Source: Miscanthus floridulus
Taxonomy: Eukaryota > Streptophyta > Magnoliopsida > Poales > Poaceae
Assembly: GCF_019320115.1 (NCBI RefSeq)
Contig: NC_089584.1
Coordinates: 101,976,320 to 102,040,319 of the forward strand
Direction of reading: 5' to 3'
DNA length: 64,000 nt
In this document: piece by piece, positions 10,739 through 23,454 of the stretch
Layout of the letters: every line of letters starts with the position of its first letter
Numbering within the stretch: position 1 is the first letter of the stretch
Made by a program: the position numbers and the translations under genes
Notes under the pieces: model-generated
Database searches by the model: none
Told to the model about the DNA's origin: nothing
Seen by the model: the letters and a program-made list of their open reading frames with translations, nothing else

Positions 10739-13700
10739 TGTGGCAGAACCGCCCAAAATAATGCACTTACAGAGGCGCTCGTCTTCCATCAGACACTAAG
10801 CACCCCGTAAGCAAGCTACAGCGGGCGGTTTTCGTTGAGCACACCCCAAGGGAGAGTCTGAAAGATCCATATTTTTCCCTAAGGATCCAATAATGAGAAC
10901 GAGTTACAATACTTAGTACATTTCATACATTCAGAGTTCTTAGAAATTTATTATTACATTGCCAAATTCAGAGTGTGGAAGATTAAACAACGGAATGATA
11001 ATAAACATCTATCGATAAAGAACAAGGATCCGTCTGTGCTCACCAGAAGAATCCTCCACACAATGGTACTCCTCAAGCGTTACCTACAACAGGGGTGAAT
11101 AAACCCTGAGTACATGATGTACTCGCAAAATTTATCCGACTAGTGGGAATAATTTCCTGACTCCAAGGAATATGATAAGCTTTATGGTTTGTTGGTTTTC
11201 TTTTTTTGCAGAAAGCAATACTAATAGTGACTCCTTATTTATGTTATTATTAGCAGCCAAGATTAATTTATTATCTAGCCATTCTATGTAAGCACCTGTT
11301 CTACTTTCAAGCAAGAGTTGAGCAATCAGTTCCATTTCATCACCTTCTATCTTTCAGTTCTTACTACGGTGCTAGAGTTTAGACAAGCCATACCAGATTT
11401 CTCAGCAATTCACGAATCAATGCCCCTAGCTGGGTACCCCAAAAACACATGCCCCTCTTGTACCCTAGGCACAAGCAGGATCAACCCATCACCCTCCTGT
11501 TCCGGGGTCTAGGTCCTCGTCCAAACTTGGACTCCAAGCCACCGCTCCTGAGTCCCAGACTCAGTGCGGTGCAAGGACCTCTACCATCCCACCTCCAATC
11601 AGTCGGTTTGGAAAGAGCCGGAACCCATGACAAGAGAGCGACAAGTCTACCCTATGCCCATACCCAAGTATGTGCTCGGGATAATAAGTCTATGACTTAC
11701 TTAGCGTCCAATGCAATGGCCGGTCCTTAACCGACATAGACAGGGAAAAAGTATAAGCAAGCTATGCCCTGTTGGCAGCAGGACACAACCTCTTACACCC
11801 ACCGGTACCCAAACCATATCCCTGCTCGGTCACTATTTTTCTTTTCCACCATTTTATCATGAGTGATCATAATTATTACCTATTATGAGTAACAGCAGGT
11901 TACTCACGCTACTGAAATCCTGAGCATAGCAGCTACTCGACCTATACTAGTAGGACTCATAGGTAGATATATTTATGCATGTAGTTTCCATAAAATGCCT
12001 ATAACGTAAATATACATCATATATATATATATATATATTCAGTGATCATTAAAAATACGGGTTTTGCACCGGGCCTTGCCTTGGGCAGGCGGTGGGTCAA
12101 CAAAGTCAGCATCAAAAGGCTCCAGGGCTCCCTCCTACATGAGGATCTCCTCCTTGTACTCCTCAATGACCTCCTCATAGTCCTGTTCATCCACAGGCAC
12201 GAACTCTACCAACTCATGATCTACATGTATGAAATGATGATGCAACACTTAGTAATACGGCAACAGCAACTCTTAAAATAAGAATACATTTGTCAAGCTA
12301 CTAAACTAGCTCTACCGACTAAGGTGCTAAGTTACCTACTGTTACCACTAAAAAGTATGAAGCATAACATATATTATCTTAGCACTAAAGGTATTCTTAC
12401 TCTTAATACCTATTTACTCTATATATGATTAAACAGGGAGTACTAGCTACTATATTTATCCTCCTACTCTAGTGCTACAAAAATTACAGTGAGCGCACAA
12501 TAATCTAATGAGACCACCGTCAAAATTTCATGGCTAAAGCTATCACAGATTTGCCACAAAAATTCCTACAAATATTGAGCTACATAATACTAAGCTTTCT
12601 AAATTGAATTTATGACTCTATCATTATCATAGCTAACTGTAAACTAACTACACCAACAGATAGATGACATTTTTTGAACCTAACAAATTTTGTTTCACTA
12701 TTTTTGGATACCTACAACATTTACTATCATTTTTCAAACTTCATCTCAAAACTAAATTGAATAAACACTTACTAATTCACTAGAAAATGAAAAACCAAAT
12801 TCCTCAGCGTGGCCCGCGAGCGAGCGGCTCGTCCCACTCCAGTGCCCTATGCGCGCATGTGCAGCACACCGGCGCGGCCCACGTGCGACAGTGGCCCAGC
12901 ACGGGGATTGCCACGCGCGCGTCGGTGATTATGCAAAAGAGACCCCGGATTTCAACTGAATGAACCCACAGTCCTTTCCACTATTTCACTCTCTCACTGA
13001 TGCTTGCACTTAACCCCCTGGTTCACTACGAATTCTTGTTTCAAGGTCCTTGGCTGAAACTTAATAGAGGCTACGGCATCTCCAGCCAAACGCCGACGAG
13101 CTCGGACCCCTTCGGCAGCAATACTCACCACCGCGACGTTCCTCAGCACAAGCACATCTGATAGAGGTAATAAACACCACGAGTGATGCCGCACAGAGGC
13201 ATGGCCATGCACCACGGTGGGGTTTGGCCGTGGTGACACCAACACCGGCAAATTAACCTAGCCCAACGCCTCTACCGCTACCCTAGGAGCGAAGGTGCCT
13301 CACCAGATACATGAAGGATGCCCTGGATGAAGTCATGGGACTAGGTAGGGTGGTTGGCCATGAGCATGAGGTCATTCTGGTTCACGGCAAGTGCGGCGAC
13401 GATGCCATCGGTGACCTGCTGCTTCATCAGCGAAACTGTTACCCAGGCGAGGCAATCAAGTCAACACGACGCAAAGGCACCACTCAATTGAAACAACGGA
13501 CCATGAAGCGACGCGCTAGCTGAGCACCCACCTCGATGGCCATGGTGGACCACCACGTGGAGAATGCCCTGCATTACCTCATTGTAGGATGGAAGCTCGT
13601 CGGGATGACTCCAATCGCTGGCTAACTAACAGGGCTAGTTGGGTGCACGGTTAATTGGAAGGAGGTGGACTACGCAAGGCTAATTGGATGGACGACTCTA

Positions 13701-16141
13701 CTCGGTCTTTTGGTGGCCGGCGAGGGGAAAACTCAAATTGATGCCCCGACATCGTATGGCCGCAACAGTGGCAGTCTTGGCGCGACGCTAGACTCCAAAC
13801 CAAGCTCCATACACGAGCAATTATGAGGGTAGGACCAAGCTCTGTGGGTTTTGCCTTGGCACGGGACGGGGAGCTTGGCGTGGTGCAATCGCTAATTGGG
13901 AGAGGACAACAATGAGATGGTGATGGCACCACATGCGCTACGACTCTAGCACGATGACATGTGAACACAGCACCATGACCCGCAAGATGGTGGTGGCACG
14001 GCACTTCGCGCCATAGAGGCTGGCACCAGTCTAGGGAGGCAGTAGCATGGAGACGCACGAACATGGACGTGATGGCTAAGGCAGGCGGGGGCAAACCCAC
14101 GCGCATGCAGCTGTGAAGTGTCAGCGGTTGTAGTGACCGGGCGAGCGGTGGTCGAAACACAACGCGATCGTGGATGTAGCTCAACGCGATGGCAATGGCA
14201 AGCAGAAAGGCTCAGGAAGATGCGACGACGGGTAGAGCGGGTTGTGTGCCAGGGTGTGGCAATTGTGGTGTGCCCTAGGCGGCAGTGTGCGTTGGCACGT
14301 GTGTGCTACTGGCGGCAATGCCGGCCAAGTCATGGTGACCGCGGCCAGACGCTGGTACCGTTCAAAAATGTGTCTTGCACGCTTTTTAATGCTGCTAAAA
14401 AATCCAACTAGGTGATCCAGTAGCTACACCACCGATTTTACGCTCAAGATAGTATGTCAAACTACTAAAACAGACCATGAAATTACACTACTTCTTAATC
14501 CAATTTGCCAACAAAAATTCCCAAACCTAGCTTCGTCAAAGCGTTGTCCGACTTAGGAATTTCGGCTAAGTCTTAAACGGTTTCGCGTCAAATACGATTT
14601 CCAAGCTATTAAGTAAGCTATCCAGCGAATCCCATTCTTGACCGCAAGTATTTCACTGCCACCTACAAAGTTTGTACTACAAACTTTATTAAAGTTTTGT
14701 ATATGCATTCTATAGCATTCTCGTTCAATAAAAATTCATTTAGAACCCTTGGTGGTATAACGCGACATGAAATGTAGCATTTGTTTCGTGTTTTCGATGA
14801 ACGTTTCGAGTCACAGAAATTGATTTACACATTATATTTCATACACTATTACATAAACATGATGCACATGTAGTGTTTTAGCAAAAGATTGTACAGTGTA
14901 ACACCGAGGGTGTCGGGTTCATAAACACGGGGTCCCTCATGGACCGGCTTCCCAAACAAAGGCTCGGCCTAGCGGACAACGTTACTAACAACGAGCAATG
15001 AATGGGCCAGCCCAAGTACCTAAATGATAGGCCAAAAGGGCAATCCAATCTCCGACCGAGAGGCCTGGCTGAGGAGAAACGGCACTCGCTTTTCAACTCC
15101 AGCCCGCCTCTCTGACCGGAGCACTCACTTTGATCTCTAGCCTGCCTCCGGATGGCCTCTCCGACTAGAAGGCCAGGACAAAACACTGCTTTCGACTCTG
15201 ACTCATGTCCCTGACTAGGGATGCACCAAACCTTGTTTACTACTCTTCTCCAACTGGCGCTTTCAGACCAGGGAACGGATGGAGAAAGTAAGGCAGGACA
15301 CGCAAGTCAAACCGCAATACCAGGGACCATACCCTGTGCACCTGCTAGATAGCACCCTGTGACCCTCCTAACATGATAGAACTCAAGCAATGTTGTAGGC
15401 GCTGACATTTTCCCCTATAGTATTGTGGGCGCCATTAACTCCCATACCAGACAAATACGGTATGGCTCCCCCCCACATGCCTCTGGGCATCGACAGTGTT
15501 GTGGGTGCCGGCATTACCGTACCAGGCAAACATGGTAAAACCCCTTGTAAGCCTCCAGGTATCAATAGTGTGGCAGGAGCCAATGTCTGCCATACCTAAA
15601 GAAGACAACACAACCTCCCACGTGCATCTGACATTCATCAGTATTGTGGGCGCCTACCGTCATCTTGTACCCATCGGCATGGGCAACAAGGCTTAGTAGC
15701 ATACGTACTCTCTCCCTCTCACTTGTAAGGCCATCCCCTTCATCTATAAAAGGGGATGCGCTATCTCCCAATAGGTAGATTCATTCGATCGATCAGTTCA
15801 CTAGTCCACAACAACAGAACCTCCAGGTTCAAACCACGAGCACACGCTCAAACACTTAGCGCATAGCGGGGCTCCCATCACTCTCGGCTCCTCTAACAAG
15901 AGTCCGACCGGACCTCTTGTACCCCCATCTTTCTCCTTCTCATTTGTAACTCCACTGCAAACTTCGAGCACCTAGGCTCAGGAATAAAGTCATCGACCGA
16001 CTCAAATTGGACATAGGGCATGTTGCTTGAACCAGTATAAACCCTGTGTCATTGAGTGCTAGGCCACCTCCGATCACAACATTGGCAAAACTATAAATAT
16101 TTACATGTTGGTCACTTTCTGCACCAACAGAGGGTGTTACA
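10739..16141 (-). repeat. 3' LTR of the Tekay-type element (about 4.2 kb without insert)
   Basis: Matches 34079-36291 over long stretches, for example from 11384, 12042 and 14380 onward. It is the more complete copy: it keeps about 1.35 kb (roughly 12708-14060) and its last 645 bp (10739-11384), both missing from the other LTR. The minus-strand 5' end at 16141 borders a purine tract. An (AT)n run lies at about 12017-12038. Open frames inside (such as 13651-14411) are LTR sequence, not genes. Confidence 0.8.
14911..16129 (+). mobile_element. Solo LTR, family A, in the Tekay LTR
   Basis: It begins TGTCGGGTTCATAAACACGG, ends TTTCTGCACCAACA, and is flanked by a perfect GAGGG duplication (14906-14910 and 16130-16134). 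A TATAAAAGGGG box near 15745 sets the plus orientation. The inverted relative at 41297-42484 belongs to the same family. No internal sequence accompanies it, so it is an LTR left by recombination. Confidence 0.9.
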
Positions 16142-16158
16142 AATCTACCCCCCTAAAA
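16142..16158 (-). other. Polypurine tract of the Tekay-type element
   Basis: On the minus strand TTTTAGGGGGGTAGATT lies directly before the LTR start TGTAACACC. This is the expected plus-strand priming site and confirms the element's orientation. Confidence 0.75.
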
Positions 16159-18960
16159 TAAAATCTCGACCCAAGATTTTATGTGCCTAGTGTGGAAAAG
16201 GAGGTAGGGAATCCATTTCAACATAACAACTATCTATCAGAACTAGAGAGAAGGTGGAGGTAATGCTTCAATATATTGCTCTCTTGTTCCCATGTGGCCT
16301 CATCCTCAGAGTGGCTTTGCCACTGCACCTTGTAGCTCTTCACCACATTTTTCCTTGTCACTCTTTTCTTTTCATCTAGGATTTTGACAGTGTGCTCAAT
16401 GTAAGTCAAATAAGGCTAGAGTGGAAGTCCTTCAATGTCTACAGCTTCATTCGGGACCCACAAACATTTCTTCAACTATGAGACGTGAAACACATCGTGT
16501 ACCATCGATAAAATATTGGGAAGCTAGAGACGGTAAGCAACTAGGCCACACTGCTTCAAAATTTTGTAAGGACCCACGTATCGGGGAGCTAGCTTGCCAT
16601 GGATACTAAACTGATGCACCCCTCTCATAGGAGACACCTTGAGGTATACATAATCCCTAACTGCAAACTGCTAGGGCCTTCTTTGCTTGTCCATATAGGT
16701 TTTCTGTTGGCTCTGAGCTGCCTTCAAATGACTCTAAATAATGGTGACTTGCTCTCAAGCCTCTTTGATGAAATTAGGCCCAAAATATCCACAGTCTCCC
16801 ACTTCAACCCTGTTAAGTGGCGTCCTGCATTTCTTTCCATATAGAGCTTCAAATGGTGCCATGCGAATGCTCTCTTGGTAGCTATTATTATAAGAAAATT
16901 TAGCTAACTTCAGGTATCCATCCCACTTCTCAGGAAAAGAAATGGCACAAGCTCTCAACATATCCTCGAGCACCTGGTTCATCCTTTCAGTTTGTCCATT
17001 AGTTTGTGGATGATATGCTGAGCTTCTAAGGAGGCGAGTACCAAGACAGTGTTGCAGTTGCTCCTAGAAACAGGAGACAAAAACTGACCCTCTATTAGAG
17101 ATGATAGTAAGGGGAACTCCGTGTAGGGTCATAATCTGATCAAAATATATCTCAGCATACTTGGCTGTATATTTAATGTCCACCAGGATAAAATGAGCAG
17201 ACTTAGTGAGACGGTCCACAATAACCCAAATAGAATCAAAGCCCTTGGATGTGCGGGCAAACCCACCATAAAGTGCATGGAGATATCTTCCCATTTCCAA
17301 ACAGGAATGGGCAAGGGCTGCAAATATCCCAGAGTATCCATATGATCTGCTTTAACTCTCCCACAAGTGCCACACTCCGCGACATACTGGGTGATGCCCT
17401 ACTTCATGTTGGACCACCAGTACAAGTGGCACAAATCATGATACATCTTGTTGCTGCCAGGATGGATAGATAGCTTTGAATGATGGGCTTCATTCAAAAT
17501 CTTCCTTCTCAGATACTCATTTGATGGAATCACCAATCTGTCTTTGTATCTCACTACTCCTTGCTCATCAATACTAAAGTGAGGACCACGCCCTTTGGCA
17601 ATCAGTTTCTTGATGGGAGGAATTTCTAAAGTGTCTTGCCTTTGCTCTAGAATAATCTGCTCCAGCAATTCAGAGGTCAAGGCAATGTGAGCCAGCACCT
17701 CTGCATGGTTGAGAGACAAAGGTGTTTCTTCAACCTGATATGACTTTCAGCTCACGACATCAGCTACCACATTGGCCTTTCCTGGGTGGTAATGTACCTC
17801 TAAGTTGTAATCCTTGATCAATTCCAACCATCTCCTTTGCCTCATATTCAACTCAGACTGAGTGAAAATGTACTTGAGGCTCTTATGATCTATAAAGATG
17901 TGTACTTTGTTGCCCAACAAGTAATGCCTCCAAATTTTTTGAGCATGAACCACAACAGCCAGCTCTAAATCATGAGTGGGGTAATTCACTTCGTGCTTTT
18001 TCAGTTGGCGTGAAGCATAAGCTATCACACACCCATCCTGCATAAGCACACATCCCAACCCTATCTTTGAGGCATCACAATATAAATCAAAAGGTCTATC
18101 AATATTTGGTTGGGCCAACATAGGAGCAGTGGTCAAAAATGTCTTCAAAGCTTGGAAGGCTTCTTCATATGCTGGGCTCCAATCAAACTTGGCTTCTTTT
18201 TGGAGCAGCTTGGTCATCGGTTGAGCTATCTTGGAGAAGTCTAGAATAAAACACCGATAGTATCCAGCTAGACCAAGGAACTGACAAATCTGGTGTACGG
18301 ACTTGGGAGACTTCCAATTTAGCACATCTTGCACCTTGCTGGGGTCTACAGACATGCCGTTAGGTGCCAACATATGCCCCAAAAACTACACTCGATCTAA
18401 CCAGAATTCACACTTACTGAATTTAGCATACAACTTGTGTTCCCTCAATCGATCTAGTACTATCTGAAGGTGTTGGGCATGCTCTTCATCATTCTTGAAA
18501 TATATCAGGATATCATCAATGAATACCACAACAAACTTGTCCAACTTCAGCACAAAGACTGAGTTCATCAGGTACATGAAGAATACAGGAGCATTGGTAA
18601 GGCCAAAGGACATGACCAAGTATTCATACAACCCATACCTAGTAGAAAAATCTATCTTTGGTATATCTTGTGGTCTAATCTTGATCTAATGATAGCCTGA
18701 ACGGAGGTCAATTTTGGAGAACACCTTGGCACCAACTAATTGATCAAACAAAGTATCTATGCGGGGCAAAGGATACTTGTTCTTAATGGTTACCACATTA
18801 AGAGGACAGTAATCCACACACACCTGAAGAGTGCCATCTTTCTTCTTCACAAAAATGGCTGGATAACCCTATGGTGAAGAGCTAGGACAGATGAAGCCCT
18901 TTTTCAACAACTCTTCTAGCTGCATCTTCATTTCAGCCAATTCCTTCGGCACCATGTGGT
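16159..18960 (-). pseudogene. Tekay-type pol, 3' part: RT, RNase H, integrase, chromodomain
   Basis: Reading leftwards on the minus strand: the rest of RT with the FIDD active-site box (plus 18512-18523) followed by DILIYFKN; RNase H (about 18380-17747); integrase zinc-binding region and core (about 17719-16755, with IWVIVDRLTKSAHF and YNNSYQ); then an integrase tail and a chromodomain-like end (about 16420-16250, KVQWQSHSEDEATWEQE). Defects: the second catalytic Asp of integrase is Asn (SNRGS near 17095), a TAG replaces Trp just after it, and further stops break the frame. The copia element at 18966 cuts the coding region inside RT; the missing N-terminal part resumes at 30099. Confidence 0.9.
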
Positions 18961-18965
18961 ATGGG

Positions 18966-20513
18966 TGAAAGGATCAAGATGCCCAAGAGGGGGGTGAATT
19001 AGACTAATTCTAAATTTTCTTGCAATAATCAAATCCTACGGTTAGCCTAATTAACCTCTTGTGCCTAGAAAAGTGTTTTTATTAATCTAACGCACAATGG
19101 ACTTGCAACATATGCTCCAAACTTACTCTAGCATGGCAATTCTATGAATGTAAAGACAAGTATTGAATTGCTCAAAGTAAATGCTCAAAGTAAATAGAGA
19201 GAGAGGAACACGGCGATGTTTTGTCGAGGTATCGGAGAGTCACCACTCCGCACTAGTCCTCGTTGGAGCACTCGCGCAAGGATGTAGCTCCCCCTTGATC
19301 TACGCATGGATCAAGTGCTCTCTATGGGTTGATTCTTCGACACTCCATCGCAGCGAATCACCCAAAGCCGCTCACAACTTGAGTTGGGTCACCCAAAAGC
19401 TCCGCCGGGTGATCACCAAGCTCCCAATCACCACCAAGTTGTCTAGGTGATGGCGATCACTAAGAGTAACAAGCACAAACTCTCACTTGACCACTCGAAG
19501 CCTAATGAGAAGATGGATGCATACTTGGCTACTCTTGATTCACTAATGAGGCTACTCTCTTAGATTCTCAAATCTCAATCACCTCACTAGGACCTTGCTC
19601 TTCTTGGCACTCACAAACGTGTTTCTCAGCTGTTGGAATGAGCAAAAGTAACTCCACACATGAGTGGAGCTTCTATTTATAAGGCAGCCTGAAAAACGAA
19701 CTGTTATGAGCTTCTGTAGGGTGACTGAACGCTCCGGTCATGTTGACCGGATGCTCCGGTCAGTTCAACCTGCATTCCAATGATAATGTATTGACCGGAC
19801 GCTGGCAGGATCTGATCACCACTGACCGAACGCGTTCGGTCGCATTAAACCCTTACTAGAACCTTACTGGACTTGACCGGACGCTGAACCCCCAGGGTCC
19901 GGTCAGCACTGACCGGACCTGTCTGGTCGCAGATTCTCTTCTCTGGAACCTTACTAGAGTCGACCAAACGCTGCCTCTCAACGTCCAGTCACTTGACCTC
20001 TCCAGCGTCCGATCGCACCGAACGCAGTCTCTAGATCAAATGAACTGACCGAACCCTACGGTCAGCGTCCGGTCAGCATTTGACCCTCCATTCACTTCCA
20101 ACTCTCGATCATATATGAATGAAGTTTGCTCCAAAGGATCTTAGGCATTCGTAGGAGCTACCTAGAGCTAGTTTTAACAAGTTTGCACCACACCTAACTC
20201 ACTAGACTCACCTAGGTCAAGCTATCCGTCCATACCCCTCTTAATAGTATGGCCAAAGAAAAAATAAAGTCCTAAACTACTCTAAGTGTCACTCCAACTC
20301 CAATCAACACTTAGAACTAGTCATCCTTAACCTTGTCGTCCATCCTTTGAAAACCAAAATGATTTCCATCGTAGGGGCATGACAACCTTGATTGCCCAAT
20401 TGATCTCCATTACCATGACCTGATTTAATTACCTCTGCAAAACACACATTAGTCATAGTAATCTTGTATTGTCATTAATCACCGAAACCCAACTAGGGGC
20501 CTAGATGCTTTCA
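18966..20513 (-). repeat. 3' LTR of the copia element
   Basis: Terminates TGAAAGGATC...GATGCTTTCA; a TATTTATAAGG-type TATA box appears (reverse strand) at about 19668-19683. GACCGGAC/GTCCGGTC half-sites fill about 19720-20080, directly upstream of the TATA box in the sense direction. Homologous to 28527-30098 and, inverted, to 30937-32476. Confidence 0.95.
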
Positions 20514-20527
20514 ATCTCCCCCTTTTT
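20514..20527 (-). other. Polypurine tract of the copia element
   Basis: AAAAAGGGGGAGAT on the minus strand touches the 3' LTR. Three look-alike GGGGGAG tracts lie upstream in the sense direction (plus 20936-20944, 20952-20960 and 20980-20992). Confidence 0.85.
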
Positions 20528-21009
20528 GGTGATTGATGACAATACCACCTCGAGTATGTGAAAAAGTAAGGTTTCAGACGGGCTTGGTTCATATAAGCTT
20601 TTGTCGATAAGAACAAAAGTGTTAGTCAAGCTTATATGACCCAAGCCAACACAATGTACTCAAAGAATATGAATTAAGCAAGAGTACAAGTAACAAAGCT
20701 CATTTGCATCGGAGTATAAACGTGGAAGCAAAGGCAAATGAGCATAACACAAGTGATATGACATATGAATAATGTAAAGTAGAGAGCACACATGTCATAT
20801 ATCACAATCACGTAGATAACACTATCACATAGATATAATAATATGCATGAAAGTAACACACGAATGCATAATAGTAATAGTGTATCACACAAATAAGACT
20901 CCAAATGTATATAATAAGCTAATACTAGATAACTAGCTCCCCCTAAATGTCGCTCCCCCTGAGTCTACATACTCGAACCCTCTCCCCCTTTGGCGTCAAA
21001 CACCAAAAC

Positions 21010-23454
21010 CTAAGGGTCAGTCGGCGGGGCTACAGTGGATGAGCCGGGCGCTGAGGTATGAGGGGCAAGCTAGAACTGGGCGCCATCATCATCTGACCCT
21101 GAGCTCTATACTGATTGACCCTCTGTGGTAGGAAGTGTCACTAAAGTGGTCTAGGTCTGAGCTGGGGCAGGTGCTGCCTGTGATGCTGCTGGTATGTTTG
21201 TCGTATGATCTAAAGAGGCGATAGACGAGGGGAGCCTCTGAGTAGTCACGACGACAGGGGCTGCTGTAGAAGGATCGGCGGTATGCATATGAGGCGGTGT
21301 AGGCATGCTGGTCAACTCACTGAAGAATGCTCCAAGACTCCTAGAGACTGACGTGTCAGGCACAAATAGCGAGGAAGACTGATCCAGTAAGAAGCCCGTA
21401 TGATATGGTGTGAACTACGGGGCTACCACTGGTGAGGACAACCACTGGGACACCTGAACTGTGGGTGAAGCAAACGGAGCTAGAGGCTATCCCTGACTCT
21501 AAAACCTACTGGGTTGTACAGCTAGAGTCATCGTAGTGGTGGCAGGCTGAGCAAGCTAGGACGAAAGTTATGGCTATGGGGCCCCAAGAGCTATTACTAC
21601 ATGCTACATAAATCCCATGAGCTGCTGCTGCATAAGTATCTATTGCTGATGCATTTGCTGCTGCTGCTGCCGCTGGAACTCATCTTGATGAGCCTGAAAC
21701 TATGCAAAGTTGGCAGCTGTCTCCTGAGCCTGTCGTGCCTGATCCTGCTGCATCTGCTCAAGAATGGCAATCAATGTGGGGTCCGTCTACGATGCAGGTG
21801 TAGTTGAGCTAGAACTATTGGCCTCTACATCATGTCTGCGTGGAGGCATCTGAGGAATCGGCTGATAGTCACCATCCGAACTGTCACTAGACTCGGTCGC
21901 CTCCTGCTATGCCTCAAGCTACTCCTCCTTAGTAGCGGCTATGCCTCTAATGATCTCGTCCTGCTGAGCTATTGACTCTAGAACATCTGGACAACGGCTG
22001 GGCTAAGCGGGTGCCTTTGGTGTGCTATGCCAGATCCTCTATGCCATGTTATAAGCCAGAAACTCTGTGGTGGCACCTCTATACTCGGCAACCATCTCTG
22101 GGGTCCTAACCTGCACAGACTAGAGCATCAAGAATGTAATCCAATGTGCATATGGAAGCTGTCTATGACCCTTGAAGCCCTTAGCTATAGTATCCTCCAT
22201 CTATGATAGAAGGAGGTCCCAAATGTCGAACACTGTCTGCTGCATCAGGGCATTAAGGAGCCAGAGCTGTAGGTGAGTCAGACCCTCTCTGTATCCCAAT
22301 CTGGGAAGTAGTGTCCTCCTGATAATGGCCTCTAGCACTTGAGCTATAGGAGTAAGGTCACTGGGGTTCCTCCTCGACCCCTCACCAAAGGGCTCCTTGA
22401 AGCAATGGTGCACAAGATCTGTAGGGGACACCAACCCTCCATGAGGACGCCTAGGAGGCTCCTGCTGTCCATAACATACCTCATGCAATCTGACAGGCTG
22501 ATCCTATAGCCTCAGTATCTCCCGGGCCCTGAAACTCATCACCCTGTAGTCTCTGCCACTGAATGCAAAGTGTATGAAGTTATGATGCGAATCAACATAG
22601 AGCGAAGCATAAAACTATCGAACCCAAGATGGTCCATATGCTCCTGTCCGGCCAATCAGATCTATCAGCCCTGGCAAATATGACTATTAGGAGCGGATAT
22701 GCTCTCCGGTTGCTACCACAATAGACTCTATACTGCATACCCGCTAAGATCCGAACACTGCCCCACTGTTGAGATAAGCATTATAGAAATCCTCCTAGAG
22801 CGGTGTATAGAAACCCTCTGCTGCTCTCTTATCCCTCCTCGGAGGGAACCACACGTCAAACTTAACAAACCTCAGCTGGCGAACCTGTCTAGCTATGGCG
22901 GCCCTCAAGTCAAGATGTACCACTAGAGGCAGACCCTATGGTCTGGGCAGTGGGCGTGAACCCCTACGCTGTGTAGCTGGCCTCGGTGGGGCTATAGCAC
23001 TGGTACGACTAGAGCGGCGTAGCTGGGGTGCCTGTTCGGTCTCATCGGCCTGCTGGCCCTCCTGAGCTAGCTAAGGCTCTGCTGGTGGGGGCTGCTGTTG
23101 TGGCTCCTGCTAGGACTTCCCCTGACGCTGAGGCTCCTCAATAGCCAGTTGACGTCCTGCCATCATGACAGTCCCAGGTGGACTACCATGAAGTCGCTCA
23201 ATCTCCCTAAGTCTGCCCTACGTGTCTGGTGCTAGATGATCTGCTATGACAACTCCACTGTGAGCACCACCCCTCTCGGCACGCTCTGCGGCCTCAGTGA
23301 CTGCTGCTGCTCTCGCTGTCTCTACATCGGGGTACTTACGCTTCTTAGATGTAACCTGCTTCGTCGCCTTGCCTTTCGGTCCTACAGGCTGGCGAGGCGA
23401 GGGCCTCCGATCGTCATCTCCTGGACCACCACCAACATTCTTCGTGCAGGCCAT
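21010..23454 (-). pseudogene. Third (envelope-like) ORF of the copia element, nonsense-riddled
   Basis: A single minus-strand frame runs about 815 codons from ATG at 23454 to TAG at 21010-21012 with no frameshift. It is interrupted by many in-frame stops; of the first ten, nine are TAG and one TAA, mostly where Gln (CAG) is expected. The start (MACTKNVGGG) is followed by a basic region with KKRK, a central globular part (for example WFPPRR, HHNFIHFAFSGRDYRV and a Leu-rich block near 22250) and a Gln- and Pro-rich tail. SIRE/Maximus elements carry an ORF of unknown role at this position, often called envelope-like. Beyond the last stop the same frame continues to 20674 through a strongly hydrophobic stretch that could be chance. 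Confidence 0.75.

Noticed and set aside
13651..14411. Frames of 97-177 codons
   Set aside because: Inside the Tekay LTR; broken or shifted in the equivalent part of the other LTR.
19720..20080. Half-site arrays as a CRISPR or satellite array
   Set aside because: Spacing is irregular, sites occur in both directions, and they are confined to the LTR promoter part and one internal spot of the element.
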